64,000 nt of DNA from Bacteroidales bacterium (GCA_023251515.1 JAHEYQ010000008.1:33290-97289), one strand, 5' to 3'. Numbered from the stretch's first letter, positions 30,518 to 41,192 are shown. Numbers and translations: made by a program. The notes: generated from the sequence alone by a model not told the origin.

Positions 30518-31321
30518 CTATTTAATAAAATTTTCTTTATCAACATTTGTATAAGAAGAAAGAGCAGGTGCGTAAGTAGTACTTAAGCCTGCTTCGGTAT
30601 GAAATTCATCCATTACGAAATCAGTAAGCATATAAGAAAGCATATTCAAAGGAATATCAACAGGGCATGCACGGGTGCATTCGCCGCAGTTTATACATCT
30701 TCCGGCCAGGTGCATAGCACGCATGATATGCCATTCCATATTTCCGTATTTATGAGATGCAACCGGAATCCATTGTGGATTATTGGTTTCTACATTACAT
30801 TTTCCGCAATAGCACATTGGGCATGAAGCTCTGCAAGCATAACATTTTACACAAGTACTGAAAGTTTCAACCCAGTAATTAAAGCGTTCTTCCAAAGGCA
30901 TAGCCTGAATTTTTTCGATAAAAGCTCTGTCTTCAGGTTTTAAGCCTTTTGGCTGAGTTTTTGCAAATTCTTCAGCAGCTTTAAAATCGAGTATTCCCAC
31001 ACATTTTCCTTCATAAGAAATTCCTATAATCGTAATTTTTTCTTCTTTCACCTGATTTTCAGATGCAAGCTGAATAATACTTCTAACTACATTCGGATTT
31101 GCAATAATTCCCACATTTGCTATATGATGACAGATGTCTTTCTTCAGATATAATGCCAAATTATGAATACAAGTATCGTTATATATCAGTTTTTCAACAT
31201 CATCAGCATTTTTGAAGAAAGCAGGTCTTACTTTATTTGCTGTACCTTTTTCAAATCCGATTACCATCTGAATTTTATTTTCCGACAGCAATTGTTTTGC
31301 TATTTTCTTAATTTCTTCCAT
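30518..31321 (-). CDS. 4Fe-4S ferredoxin-type protein (FlxC-like)
   Basis: CVKCYACRASCPMCYCGKC and CINCGECTRACPVDIP. Confidence 0.75.
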   Translation of the reverse strand: MEEIKKIAKQLLSENKIQMVIGFEKGTANKVRPAFFKNADDVEKLIYNDTCIHNLALYLKKDICHHIANVGIIANPNVVRSIIQLASENQVKEEKITIIGISYEGKCVGILDFKAAEEFAKTQPKGLKPEDRAFIEKIQAMPLEERFNYWVETFSTCVKCYACRASCPMCYCGKCNVETNNPQWIPVASHKYGNMEWHIMRAMHLAGRCINCGECTRACPVDIPLNMLSYMLTDFVMDEFHTEAGLSTTYAPALSSYTNVDKENFIK

Positions 31322-31323
31322 GA

Positions 31324-31761
31324 TTATTCAAAAATTTCTTGTGTGGATAATTTATGATAATTTTCATACGGCCCTAATTTCTTGAACTCTTCGTTTGCAG
31401 AATTAACAATTTGTGCCCATTTGGCACCTTCTGCTGCAGAAACCCATGAAAAAATTATACGGCGTGTATCTATACCCATGAAATCGCATAATCTTCTGAA
31501 AACCATCCAGCGACGACGGGCATGAAAATTTCCCGAAGTATAATGGCAGTCGTTAGGATGGCAGCCTGATACAATAATTCCATCGGCACCACTAGCGAAA
31601 GCTTTGGTTAACAACATATAATCAATTCTTCCTGTACATGGAAATCTTATGATTCTGACATTTGAAGAATATTTTATTCTGCTTGTACCTGTAAGGTCAG
31701 CACCTGCATAAGTGCACCAATTACATACAAAAGCTACTATTTTTGGTTCAAATTCTGACAT
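31324..31761 (-). CDS. Hydrogenase iron-sulfur subunit MvhD/FlxD family
   Basis: IVAFVCNWCTYAGADLTGTSR...RIIRFPCTGRID...DGIIVSGCHPNDCHYTSGN. Confidence 0.9.
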   Translation of the reverse strand: MSEFEPKIVAFVCNWCTYAGADLTGTSRIKYSSNVRIIRFPCTGRIDYMLLTKAFASGADGIIVSGCHPNDCHYTSGNFHARRRWMVFRRLCDFMGIDTRRIIFSWVSAAEGAKWAQIVNSANEEFKKLGPYENYHKLSTQEIFE

Positions 31762-31795
31762 TTTAAAATTTGTTTGAATTCTACTTTTTGTTTAA

Positions 31796-33796
31796 CTAAA
31801 AATTTAAAAGTGCATCAACTTCTGAATACATCTGCAAATTAGTATATCCTTCAATATCAATTGATTTAGATTTACAAACTGCAACACAGGTTCCGCAACC
31901 CTGACATAAGCCCGGATTAATGAAAGCAAGTTGTTTCACCAGATTTCCGTTTCTGTCATTGATTTCTTCTCTTTCAATAGCATTGTAAGGACAAACAGAT
32001 TGACACATAAAACAACCAGTACAAGAAGAATATTGAGGCGGAGCAGTTCTGTCAACTACAGCAATAAGAGGTTCGCGGGTAAGTTCGCTGTTAGAGAACA
32101 GGCAAGAAATTTTACCGGCAACACCGGATGCTGCAGCTACAGATTCAGGAATATCCTTTGGAGATTGACAAGCACCTGCTAGATAAATACCGGCAGTATT
32201 GGTTTCAACAGGTTTTAGTTTAGGATGAGCTTCAGAAAAGAATTTATGTTGATCATAAGATACATGAAGTATCTGAGCTAATTTTTCTGCCCCTTGGTTT
32301 GCAACACCGGCAGTAGCTAAAACAACCATATCAGCTTCAATTTCAACAGTCTGAGCACCCATTAGTGTATCAGCACCCACAACTATCAGTTTGCCATCAC
32401 GTTCGTAGATTTTTGATACTCTGCCACGAATATATTTTGCATCATCCTCTTCAATAGCACGACGGGTAAATTCATCATAATTTTTACCGGCAGCTCTGAT
32501 ATCCATATAGAAAATATATGCAGTACCATCATGTACTTTGTGTTTATAAAGAATAGCATGTTTTGCAGTGTACATACAGCAGATTTTCGAACAATATTCT
32601 ATGCCTTTTGCAGGATCGCGTGATCCGGCACAGGCTACGAATACTATTTTCTTAGGAATCTGACCATCAGATGGTCTGCGGATTTCTCCTGCAGTCGGAC
32701 CTGAAGCAGAAGCCAATCTTTCAAACTGTAAACCGTCAATGATATCTTTATGTTTGCCATATCCGTATTCAGGGAAGAAATCGGCTTTCTTAATATCAAA
32801 ACCGGTACAAATTGCAATAGCACCAACCGGAACTTCAATAATTTCGTCCTGTTGATCAAACTGAATTGCATTTGCCTGACATACTTTTTCGCAAATTTTA
32901 CATTTTCCTGTTTTATAATATGTACATTGTGTTTTATCAATTACCGGAATATTAGGAACTGCTTGAGGAAAAGGAACATAAATAGCAGGTCTTTTTGCCA
33001 TACCTAATTCAAATTCATTAGGGTTCTTTTTATTAGGACATTTGGTAGTACACAAACCACAACCATTACATTTGCTTTCGTCAATGCTTTTGGCTTTTTT
33101 TCTGATTTTTACAGTAAAGTTCCCAACAAAACCTTCAACACTTTCTATTTCGGCATAAGTATAAAGTTTAATATTAGGATTTTGTGCAACTTCCACCATA
33201 CGTGGTGTAAGAATACATTGTGAGCAGTCTAATGTTGGGAACGTTTCACTTAACTGAGACATATGACCACCAATAGAAGGTTCACGTTCAACCATAATTA
33301 CTTTATGTCCGGCATTGGCAATATCAAGAGCTGCCTGAATACCAGCAACTCCTCCTCCAATAACCAAAGCTGTTTTGGTAACCGGAACTTTAATCGGTTG
33401 TAAAGAATTATTTCTTTTTACTTTTTCGACCAACATTCTGACAAGGTCAATAGCTTTGTCATCAGTTTTTTCATTTCTTTCATGAACCCATGAGCAATGT
33501 TCGCGAAGATTTGCCATTTCACACTGATATGGATTTAATCCGGCTTCAGCACAGGCTCTTCTGAAAGTTGGTTCATGCATACGTGGCGAACACGCAGATA
33601 CTACAACTCCTGTCAGATTATGTTCTTTGATAGCATTTCCAACCAAAGTCTGTCCGGGATCAGAGCACATATATTTATAATCAACACTATGAACTACTCC
33701 GGGAAATGTTGCAGCAACCTGAGCAACTTTAGAACAATCAACAGTTGCACTAATATTTTCGCCGCAATGACAAATAAAAACTCCTATTCGTGCCAT
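31796..33796 (-). CDS. hdrA: HdrA-like flavoprotein (heterodisulfide reductase subunit A family)
   Basis: ALVIGGGVAGIQAALDIANAGHKVIMVEREPSIGGHMSQLSETFPTLDCSQCILTPRMVEV; CTGCFMCQSVCPYNAI; CQGCGTCVAVCKSKSI. Confidence 0.92.
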   Translation of the reverse strand: MARIGVFICHCGENISATVDCSKVAQVAATFPGVVHSVDYKYMCSDPGQTLVGNAIKEHNLTGVVVSACSPRMHEPTFRRACAEAGLNPYQCEMANLREHCSWVHERNEKTDDKAIDLVRMLVEKVKRNNSLQPIKVPVTKTALVIGGGVAGIQAALDIANAGHKVIMVEREPSIGGHMSQLSETFPTLDCSQCILTPRMVEVAQNPNIKLYTYAEIESVEGFVGNFTVKIRKKAKSIDESKCNGCGLCTTKCPNKKNPNEFELGMAKRPAIYVPFPQAVPNIPVIDKTQCTYYKTGKCKICEKVCQANAIQFDQQDEIIEVPVGAIAICTGFDIKKADFFPEYGYGKHKDIIDGLQFERLASASGPTAGEIRRPSDGQIPKKIVFVACAGSRDPAKGIEYCSKICCMYTAKHAILYKHKVHDGTAYIFYMDIRAAGKNYDEFTRRAIEEDDAKYIRGRVSKIYERDGKLIVVGADTLMGAQTVEIEADMVVLATAGVANQGAEKLAQILHVSYDQHKFFSEAHPKLKPVETNTAGIYLAGACQSPKDIPESVAAASGVAGKISCLFSNSELTREPLIAVVDRTAPPQYSSCTGCFMCQSVCPYNAIEREEINDRNGNLVKQLAFINPGLCQGCGTCVAVCKSKSIDIEGYTNLQMYSEVDALLNF

Positions 33797-34701
33797 TATT
33801 CAACCTCCATTTTTTGTGGATTTTCTACTTCAGTTTTCTTAGTATAAGGCTTAAAATCTTTAAGTTTAACAGGAACAAAATGACGTTGTAATCCAAGTTT
33901 ATTTCTGTCAATTCCTAATGCAAGTCCTATAGCCTGAGTAATATATATTACAGGCATATCTGATTTTTTCTTATTGTATTTATTAATTTCAGGACGACGC
34001 ATATCCAGATTGGAATGACACATCGGGCAGGCAACTATCATAGCTTCAGCACCTCTATGTTCTGCATCTTCAACTATCTGACCTGAAAGGCGACCGACAG
34101 TTTCGGTAAAAGAAACAGAAAATCCTGCACCGCAACATTCGGTTTTATATGCCCAGTCAATAGAATCCGCACCTAATTTTTTCATTACAACATCCATTGT
34201 TTGAGGATCTTCTGTACGATCAAAATCCAAGACTTTATTTGGACGAACCAAAAGACAACCATAATAGCAAGCTACTTTTTTATTAAATTCGAATTTCATT
34301 TTATCATCTAATTTATCAATGATAAATTCGTCGATAAATTGAATAACATTTAATATACGTAGATTACCTTTATATTCTTTTTCTATGATTCCATTAATTT
34401 TTTTGTGAAGATTTTCATCATGCATTAGTTCATGCTGAGTAGCACAAAATCTGCTATAACATGCCGCACATGGCACAACCAAAACAGTTAAACCTGCTTC
34501 TTCTGCTAATGCAAGATTACGGGCAGGTAATGATAGTGACAATTCCTTATCCAAATTATGTGCAGCGGTTGCACCACAACAATTCCAATCGGGAATAGAA
34601 ACCAATTCGATTCCCATCTCTTCTGCAATTGCCATTACTGATTCGTTATATTCTCTGGAAGCTCCTTCCAAAGAACATCCGGGATAAAATCCAAGTTTCA
34701 T
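33796..34701 (-). CDS. hdrB: HdrB-like protein, two CCG domains
   Basis: YPGCSLEGASREY...NCCGATAAH...CAACYSRF; CYYGCLLVRP...ECCGAGFS...CPMCHSNLD. Confidence 0.92.
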   Translation of the reverse strand: MKLGFYPGCSLEGASREYNESVMAIAEEMGIELVSIPDWNCCGATAAHNLDKELSLSLPARNLALAEEAGLTVLVVPCAACYSRFCATQHELMHDENLHKKINGIIEKEYKGNLRILNVIQFIDEFIIDKLDDKMKFEFNKKVACYYGCLLVRPNKVLDFDRTEDPQTMDVVMKKLGADSIDWAYKTECCGAGFSVSFTETVGRLSGQIVEDAEHRGAEAMIVACPMCHSNLDMRRPEINKYNKKKSDMPVIYITQAIGLALGIDRNKLGLQRHFVPVKLKDFKPYTKKTEVENPQKMEVE

Positions 34702-34719
34702 TTGTTACTTATTTAGTGT

Positions 34720-35292
34720 TTACTTTTGCTTTTTATTGATTGTTTTCTGGAAAATCTGCTTGATGTTTTTACGGTTTTTAATCAACTCAGGCATAATTTT
34801 CAGTTTTCCTTTGGCAAACATACTGGGTGCCAATGCAACATCTTGAGTTAGATTTAAAGCTCTTGCTTTATAATCAACTATTAATCCCATTTCATACAAT
34901 CTGCCTGTTTGTTCAATTGAATCCAGAAAGGCTTTATGAAATCTGATAATATTTTTTGCAGCAGGATTTGCTTTTTTTAATCTTAATGATTCACTCCTCA
35001 AATAATCCATCATTGGAGGAATATCCACTTCCATAGGACAGCGGCTGATGCACATCTCGCAAGTTAAGCAATACCAAATACTTTTCGAACGAAGAACTTC
35101 TTCTTCATGCTCAGGTAAACCAGTTTGAAGTTTTCGTATTAATAGGCTCGGTGGAAAATCCATATCCGAAGAAACCGGACAACCAGCAGAACATTTTCCG
35201 CATTGATAACATCTGGATAAAGAAACACCTGTATTTTGTTTGATTTTCCCAGATAATGAGTTGTCAACTAGATGATTATGACTATCTGACAT
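34720..35292 (-). CDS. hdrC: HdrC-like 4Fe-4S protein
   Basis: CYQCGKCSAGCPVSSDMD; CLTCEMCISRCPMEVDIPPMMDYLR. Confidence 0.9.
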   Translation of the reverse strand: MSDSHNHLVDNSLSGKIKQNTGVSLSRCYQCGKCSAGCPVSSDMDFPPSLLIRKLQTGLPEHEEEVLRSKSIWYCLTCEMCISRCPMEVDIPPMMDYLRSESLRLKKANPAAKNIIRFHKAFLDSIEQTGRLYEMGLIVDYKARALNLTQDVALAPSMFAKGKLKIMPELIKNRKNIKQIFQKTINKKQK

Positions 35293-35387
35293 TTTTTATT
35301 AATTTTTTACAATATTAGTGTTTTTTTATTAACAATAGAAATTTTTATACAATATAAAATAATTCTAAATAACAAACAAAATTAAAA

Positions 35388-35428
35388 CGCAATAGCCTGA
35401 TTATAATCAATATAATCAGGCTATTGCG
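35388..35428 (-). terminator. Perfect long hairpin CGCAATAGCCTGATTATA-atcaa-TATAATCAGGCTATTGCG
   Basis: Inverted repeat between the TPR gene end and hdrC start; minus strand continues TTTTAATTTTG. Confidence 0.75.
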
Positions 35429-35443
35429 ATAATTTATTAAATT

Positions 35444-37078
35444 TTATTTCATTCCTTTTATTGCTTCCAATGCTTTTTTATCTGTTGGGTCGATTGCTAA
35501 AATTTTATTCCAATATGTTTTTGAGATTTCGTTCTCCTTTTTCAAATAATAAAAATATCCAAGATATTGATACGACTCGAGTAATTCTTTCTTGTTTTTA
35601 TCTGGTGTAGTTTCTAATATTGAGATAACCTTTTCATACCAAGGTTTTGCAATACCGGTCTCTGTTTCTGGGTCAAGTAATGCATTTACTCTGGCTTTCC
35701 AGAAATATCCGAGATAAGAATTAGGAGATAATTCTGTAACTTTTGAAAATGAAGAATCTGCTTTTTGCAAGTATTGATATTTTTTTGTTGAATCTGATGC
35801 ATTTACAAATGAACCACCATAAAAATATGAACTTTTGCCTAACAAAAAATATTCAGATGAAAAAGGATTTGCCTTTGAAGAAATTAATATTTCATAAGCA
35901 ATTACCGATTTATCGAATTTTTTCAATTTGTCATAAGAAGCTCCTATGTTTTCATATAGTGATTTCTTTGTACTATCCATGTTTATTGTTTTTTCAAAAG
36001 CAATAATTGCCAAAGAATCCTGATTATTTTTGCTTAATATTTTCCCATAATATTCATAATCCGTAGCAATATATTTAGTTTCATTTGTGCTTTTAAAATA
36101 ATCATTTATTGAAACCAAGCTTTTGCTAAAGTCTTTTGTTTCAAAAAGATTATATGCATTTAATCTTTTCATTACAAAGTTTTTAGAGTCAATTTGCAAT
36201 GCATTGCTTGTTTCTGTTAAAGATTTGGCATATTCTTTATTGAAAAATAAAATTGTTGCATATCTTATGTGGTCATTCAAATCAGGTTCTGTAAGTTGAA
36301 TATATTTTGAAAATGCATCGCTTGCTTTTTGATAATAACCATAGGAATAGTATAGTTCAGCCAAATCTCGCCAAACAGGAATATAGGCAGAATCAACTTT
36401 AAGTGCATTTTCAAATGCTTTTACACTTTCGTCGTAATTTCTGGCAGTAATGTAGATTTTACCCAATTTATAATAGGCTTCTACACAATTTTTATCATAG
36501 TAAAAGGCACGTTCATAATCATTTGCAGCATCACCTAAATTTGCTTTCATACTATTCATGTCTCCTGAAACGATATGAATTACAGGCTTTGTTTTGTCAA
36601 TTTCCTTTGCTTTTTCAAGATTTTCGATTGCCAATTCAAAATGCTTGTTTTTTGAACTTATACATGCATCTGCAATAGCTGCTAATACATTTACATCTTT
36701 ATACTTTGACAAAGTTTTTATTCTATCTATTATTTTTTTTGCTTCATCAGGGTTTGATTTATCAAAAAGAATTTTAGCAATTCCAATATTGCAGTAATAA
36801 TCATTCGGATCAATGCTGATTCCCTTTAAAAAGAAAAAATGAGCAGAATCTGAATTTTCCAGATTATAATAGGTTTCACCTAATAAATATAAAAGCTTTA
36901 CATTATTAGGAGTAGTCTTTAATTGATTTGTAAAATAAGCTTTTGCGGTTTTAAACTGATTCATTTTCAGCAATTTTTCACCATAAGTTTCCTGTGAAAA
37001 TAAATTTCCGGAGCTTAAAATTAAAAACAATAAAATGCTTAAAAATGAAAATCTTACTAATTTTTGATTGTAGTTCAT
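35444..37078 (-). CDS. Tetratricopeptide repeat protein
   Basis: Repeated TPR units (AYYKLGKIYITARNYDESVKAFENALKVD...). Confidence 0.85.
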   Translation of the reverse strand: MNYNQKLVRFSFLSILLFLILSSGNLFSQETYGEKLLKMNQFKTAKAYFTNQLKTTPNNVKLLYLLGETYYNLENSDSAHFFFLKGISIDPNDYYCNIGIAKILFDKSNPDEAKKIIDRIKTLSKYKDVNVLAAIADACISSKNKHFELAIENLEKAKEIDKTKPVIHIVSGDMNSMKANLGDAANDYERAFYYDKNCVEAYYKLGKIYITARNYDESVKAFENALKVDSAYIPVWRDLAELYYSYGYYQKASDAFSKYIQLTEPDLNDHIRYATILFFNKEYAKSLTETSNALQIDSKNFVMKRLNAYNLFETKDFSKSLVSINDYFKSTNETKYIATDYEYYGKILSKNNQDSLAIIAFEKTINMDSTKKSLYENIGASYDKLKKFDKSVIAYEILISSKANPFSSEYFLLGKSSYFYGGSFVNASDSTKKYQYLQKADSSFSKVTELSPNSYLGYFWKARVNALLDPETETGIAKPWYEKVISILETTPDKNKKELLESYQYLGYFYYLKKENEISKTYWNKILAIDPTDKKALEAIKGMK

Positions 37079-37095
37079 AAAATGTATTTTTTTAA

Positions 37096-38049
37096 TTAAA
37101 AATCATCATTTACTTTAATAATTCTGATTGGTTGGGTAGCAGGTAAAATACCTGATTTCAGGATAATACGTTGTCCTCTTTCACTTGCAACAAATGAGGT
37201 AAAACCAGAAGCAAGTCCTGTACGTGGTTCTGAATTAATAATATAAATATCTCTTTTTAAAGGATATTGATTTGTAGCAATATATGCCTGATAAGGTTGG
37301 AAACTGTTTTCGTAAGTTGGTTTAGTTTCTTTGCTAACTGCCATTACCTTTACTTTATTTAAAAAGCTAAGAGCTGTAGTATCATCTCTGTCGCTTACCC
37401 AACTTACACCTATAATCCCAATCGCATTTTTTGTTTTTGAAACAAAATCAACAACCTCGGAATTATTATTTAAGGCAGTTAAATAATCTGATAATTTTTC
37501 ACCTTTGCACACACTGTCAATCATATACCTGATGGTTCCGGAATTTGGATTATCGAAAACAAATTTCAAATCATCAAATTTTGAATGAGAATACAATTGT
37601 TTCCAGTTTGTTACTTTTCCGGTTAATATCTGCTTAAGCATTTCTACCGAAATTAAAGTATCTTTGTTTTCTGGATTTACAATAATGGCAATGGCATCAG
37701 TAGCAATTTTTACTTCTTTTGGGAAAAACTTCTTGCTTTCGAAAAATTCTTTTTCCTGTGCAGTAAGTTTTCGTGAACTGATAATTAACCTGACGCTATC
37801 TTTTATTAATAGGTTAAAAGCATCAATTTCAGAGTTGTAAGATGGCTTTATAGATGCATAATTGTATATTCCTTCAAACACATCAATTTCTGACTGAGCA
37901 ATGGTTTTAAAAGTTTCATCAACTGAAATTGTTATTGAACCGGTAGTTGGTGTATCATTATATTCGGTATTTGAATTACAGGAATAAAGAAAAATACCAA
38001 ATAAAATAATTGCAAAATTAGCTAAAACTAAAAATTTATTATTCTTCAT
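37096..38049 (-). CDS. PstS-like phosphate-type substrate-binding lipoprotein
   Basis: MKNNKFLVLANFAIILFGIFLYSCNSN lipobox; LKQILTGKVTNWKQL; start overlaps stop of upstream gene. Confidence 0.8.
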   Translation of the reverse strand: MKNNKFLVLANFAIILFGIFLYSCNSNTEYNDTPTTGSITISVDETFKTIAQSEIDVFEGIYNYASIKPSYNSEIDAFNLLIKDSVRLIISSRKLTAQEKEFFESKKFFPKEVKIATDAIAIIVNPENKDTLISVEMLKQILTGKVTNWKQLYSHSKFDDLKFVFDNPNSGTIRYMIDSVCKGEKLSDYLTALNNNSEVVDFVSKTKNAIGIIGVSWVSDRDDTTALSFLNKVKVMAVSKETKPTYENSFQPYQAYIATNQYPLKRDIYIINSEPRTGLASGFTSFVASERGQRIILKSGILPATQPIRIIKVNDDF

Positions 38050-38278
38050 TATCAGATTCTTTATTTGATTTATAAATACGATATGCTCTGAATAGTCCAT
38101 ATGCCAGCAACATTCCGCCCACTGAATATCTTTGTACAGGCATCAGTGTGGCGGAAAAAGTGCTGGTTAGCAACAAAATTGATGAAAAAATTAAATAAAA
38201 GAATACCATTACATAAGAAAATATTTTCATATACTTATGTAATGTATTCTTCCACTTATCTTTAATTTCTTTTTGCAT
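38039..38278 (-). CDS. Small membrane protein in the ExbBD/TonB operon
   Basis: 79-aa ORF with two hydrophobic segments, tight overlap with the neighbour. Confidence 0.7.
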   Translation of the reverse strand: MQKEIKDKWKNTLHKYMKIFSYVMVFFYLIFSSILLLTSTFSATLMPVQRYSVGGMLLAYGLFRAYRIYKSNKESDNEE

Positions 38279-38284
38279 AATATA

Positions 38285-39100
38285 TTATTGCAATGTAAAT
38301 TTAATTGGCATATTAAACTGAACTCTAACAGCTTGTCCGTTTTGTTTTCCCGGTTTCCAGTCTGGCATTTGTTTAATCACTCTGATTGCTTCTTCATCGC
38401 AACCGCCACCAATACCACGTAATACTTTTACACTTGATATTTTACCTGACTTTTCTACAACAAAAGTAACATAAACAGTACCTTCAATACCTGACTCTCT
38501 TGCCATTTGCGGAAATTTAATGTTTTCACGCAAGAACTTTACGCGAGAATCATCGCCTCCCGGAAAATCTGGTGGTTGCTCAACCACTGTAAAAGGTTTT
38601 TCAACTTCTTCCGAAGCAATTTCCTGATTTTTATTTAGTTCAGAAACATCAACTCCATTTTCTTCATCAGTACCTTTAACATCGGCAACTGAAATATTAA
38701 GATTGGATTTTGTTAATTCCTCCTGTGATTTTGGCATATCCTCATCACTAACTTCATCATCAGGTTTAATAACCGGAGGAACGAATTTAATAGAACTTTT
38801 CAATGGAGGTGGTGGTGGTTCATCAATCACTTTGTCCTCCTCTTTCTTTTTGTTATTTTCCATTTTTACATTAGCCAGACTGGTAACTTCAACCATTTTT
38901 TCTTTCCTTTCAGGCAAAATGGTTTTTAAAATTACAGGCGAACTAACTGCTAATGTGAAAAATACAACAGCAATAATTATTGATCTCAAATGTCTTTTGG
39001 ATGATTCTTTTCTGAGTACATATGCACCATACTCGCGGTTTCTATCTTCAAAAACCATATCACACCATTCATCTGAATAGATATTTACTTTTTCTGACAT
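38285..39100 (-). CDS. TonB family energy transducer
   Basis: DRNREYGAYVLRKESSKRHLRS; C-term FPQMARESGIEGTVYVTFVVEKSGKISSVKVLRGIGGGCDEEAIRVIKQMPDWKPGKQNG. Confidence 0.93.
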   Translation of the reverse strand: MSEKVNIYSDEWCDMVFEDRNREYGAYVLRKESSKRHLRSIIIAVVFFTLAVSSPVILKTILPERKEKMVEVTSLANVKMENNKKKEEDKVIDEPPPPPLKSSIKFVPPVIKPDDEVSDEDMPKSQEELTKSNLNISVADVKGTDEENGVDVSELNKNQEIASEEVEKPFTVVEQPPDFPGGDDSRVKFLRENIKFPQMARESGIEGTVYVTFVVEKSGKISSVKVLRGIGGGCDEEAIRVIKQMPDWKPGKQNGQAVRVQFNMPIKFTLQ

Positions 39101-39112
39101 ATTGATAGTTTT

Positions 39113-39730
39113 TTAGATATTTGATTTTTTTACCAGATCCAAATCATAAGGAGTGATATCAACAATAGCAAACCTTCCTATATTACATATTTGCATTTCA
39201 TCAAGAATATCAACCAGATTACGGTATGATGATTCGTCAGTAGCTTTTATCAGGATAACAGGAGCTGTTTTATCAGATCTTGCTTCAGAAGTTTTCTTTT
39301 TGAAATCTTCTTCTTTTATTTTATTCTGAGCTTTCTGATTTTTCAATTCGGCAATTTTCTGCATCACTTCTGCATTACGCATTAATAATACTTTTCTGAT
39401 ACCATCGTTTGAAAAATTTGTTGCTTCTACTTTCGGATCAATATTGTTTTCGCGGGTTCCGAAATAATAATATACTTTATTATCTTTACCCAGAATAATA
39501 GTAATCGCTTTTGAAGCTTTTATTTTTGTTTGCTCTTCTTCAGTAACTTTGTCTTTTGAAGGCATGCTGATTTCCATGGTTTGTGGTTTTAACATGGTGG
39601 TTGTCAGCATAAAAAAGGTGATAAGAAGAAAACCAAGGTCAACCATCGGTGTAAAGTCAACACGGGTTGACATTTTCTTCGATTTCCCTTTCTGTTTACC
39701 ACCTTTCCCTTCGGTATTTACTTCAGCCAT
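39113..39730 (-). CDS. ExbD/TolR biopolymer transport protein
   Basis: VDFTPMVDLGFLLITFFMLTTTM. Confidence 0.92.
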   Translation of the reverse strand: MAEVNTEGKGGKQKGKSKKMSTRVDFTPMVDLGFLLITFFMLTTTMLKPQTMEISMPSKDKVTEEEQTKIKASKAITIILGKDNKVYYYFGTRENNIDPKVEATNFSNDGIRKVLLMRNAEVMQKIAELKNQKAQNKIKEEDFKKKTSEARSDKTAPVILIKATDESSYRNLVDILDEMQICNIGRFAIVDITPYDLDLVKKSNI

Positions 39731-39750
39731 TTTTTTTAAAATTTAAATGT

Positions 39751-40359
39751 TTATAAATTTTCAGGTGCTTCTTCTAAGCTGGTAATCAGATTATACCTGT
39801 TTTCATCCAATTCCTGTAATGTATTCATTACATTTTTAATTTTCGGATAAGGTGTACTCTGATCAGCTTTTATTGCAATTTTTAAATCAGGGTTAACCTG
39901 TCTGGCAGCTTTTACCCAATCTTTAAACTGATTATTAAGAGAATCACTTGGTATTCCCAATGCATTTTCCTTTGAATCACGGTCGCTCGAACTTAATGAT
40001 AAAAAGGCTTTCATTTTTTCAACCGGAATACCGAAAGAAGTAACCAAACTAAATTGATGTTTTTCTTCAGCAGTAAAATCTAATTTATAAGCTTCTCCAA
40101 TTTTTTCGAGCAAACTGATTCGTTTTTCCTGTCCGTCAATTCCGAAAAAAACTTTCCCTTCTTTGTCAACAACTATTTTCATGATGTTAACTTCAGGAAT
40201 TTTTATTTCTGAAATAGATGAAGGTGTATCTACCTGAATTGCTTCTTTTGCTGTAAAATTGGAGGTAAGCATAAAAAAAGTAAGCAAGAGGAAGGCAACA
40301 TCGCACATGGCGGTCATGTCAACCCAGGTACTTTTACGCTTTACTTTAACTTTTGGCAT
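39751..40359 (-). CDS. ExbD/TolR biopolymer transport protein
   Basis: VDMTAMCDVAFLLLTFFMLTSNF. Confidence 0.92.
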   Translation of the reverse strand: MPKVKVKRKSTWVDMTAMCDVAFLLLTFFMLTSNFTAKEAIQVDTPSSISEIKIPEVNIMKIVVDKEGKVFFGIDGQEKRISLLEKIGEAYKLDFTAEEKHQFSLVTSFGIPVEKMKAFLSLSSSDRDSKENALGIPSDSLNNQFKDWVKAARQVNPDLKIAIKADQSTPYPKIKNVMNTLQELDENRYNLITSLEEAPENL

Positions 40360-40385
40360 AATATTAATTTATTAAATTTAATATA

Positions 40386-41192
40386 TTAATGATTTGCAGC
40401 ATAAGTTTGTACGATACTAAAACCAGCTTCGTCGATGCTGTGGGTTAGTTTATCAATTTGAGTTGTGAATACATTGTAACTGATAATTGCAATAGCAGCA
40501 GTACCAATACCAAAAGCAGTATTAATCAAAGCTTCAGAAATACCATTAGCCAAAGCAACAGAATCAGGAGAACCTGCATTAGCCAAAGCTGCAAAAGCTC
40601 TGATCATACCGATAACAGTTCCTAACAATCCCATCAAAGTAGCAACAGATGAAATAGTTGCTAAAATAACTAAGTTTTGTTCCAAACTTGGTAACTCCAT
40701 AGAAGTAGCTTCTTCAATTTCTTTTTGAATTGAAACCAATTTCTGATCTTTATTCATGGTTTGATCATTTTCAACCGCTTTGTATCTCATTAAAACTGAA
40801 TATACAACATTTGCAACACTACCTCTTTGTTTGTCGCATTCAGCCAATGCTGATTGTAAATCGTTTTTAGAAACAAAGGCTTTAATCTTTTTTACAAAAG
40901 CTATAACAGAACCTTTTCCTTTGGCTTTGGTAATTGTAAATAATCTTTCGATACTAAAAGTAAGTACAATGATTAATAAAGCCATCAGGATTGGTACAAT
41001 AAATCCCCCTTTGTAAATAACGCCTAAGTAATTGCCTGGTAATGGTGCATTTGCATTATCACCACCCTGGAAATTCATTCCATTGCCTAAAATAAATACA
41101 TAAATACCTATGGCTATTAATACTGCTGTTGGAATAACTATAGCAGAAAACCAAGACTTTAAATTGTTTGATAATTCATCATTCTTTTTCAT
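40386..41192 (-). CDS. MotA/TolQ/ExbB proton channel family protein
   Basis: LVILATISSVATLMGLLGTVIGMIRAFAAL...EALINTAFGIGTAAIAIISYN. Confidence 0.93.
   Translation of the reverse strand: MKKNDELSNNLKSWFSAIVIPTAVLIAIGIYVFILGNGMNFQGGDNANAPLPGNYLGVIYKGGFIVPILMALLIIVLTFSIERLFTITKAKGKGSVIAFVKKIKAFVSKNDLQSALAECDKQRGSVANVVYSVLMRYKAVENDQTMNKDQKLVSIQKEIEEATSMELPSLEQNLVILATISSVATLMGLLGTVIGMIRAFAALANAGSPDSVALANGISEALINTAFGIGTAAIAIISYNVFTTQIDKLTHSIDEAGFSIVQTYAANH

Noticed and set aside
35388-35428. Regulatory palindrome (operator) upstream of hdrC
   Set aside because: Position between a gene end and the next operon plus long perfect stem fit a terminator better, though a dual role is not excluded
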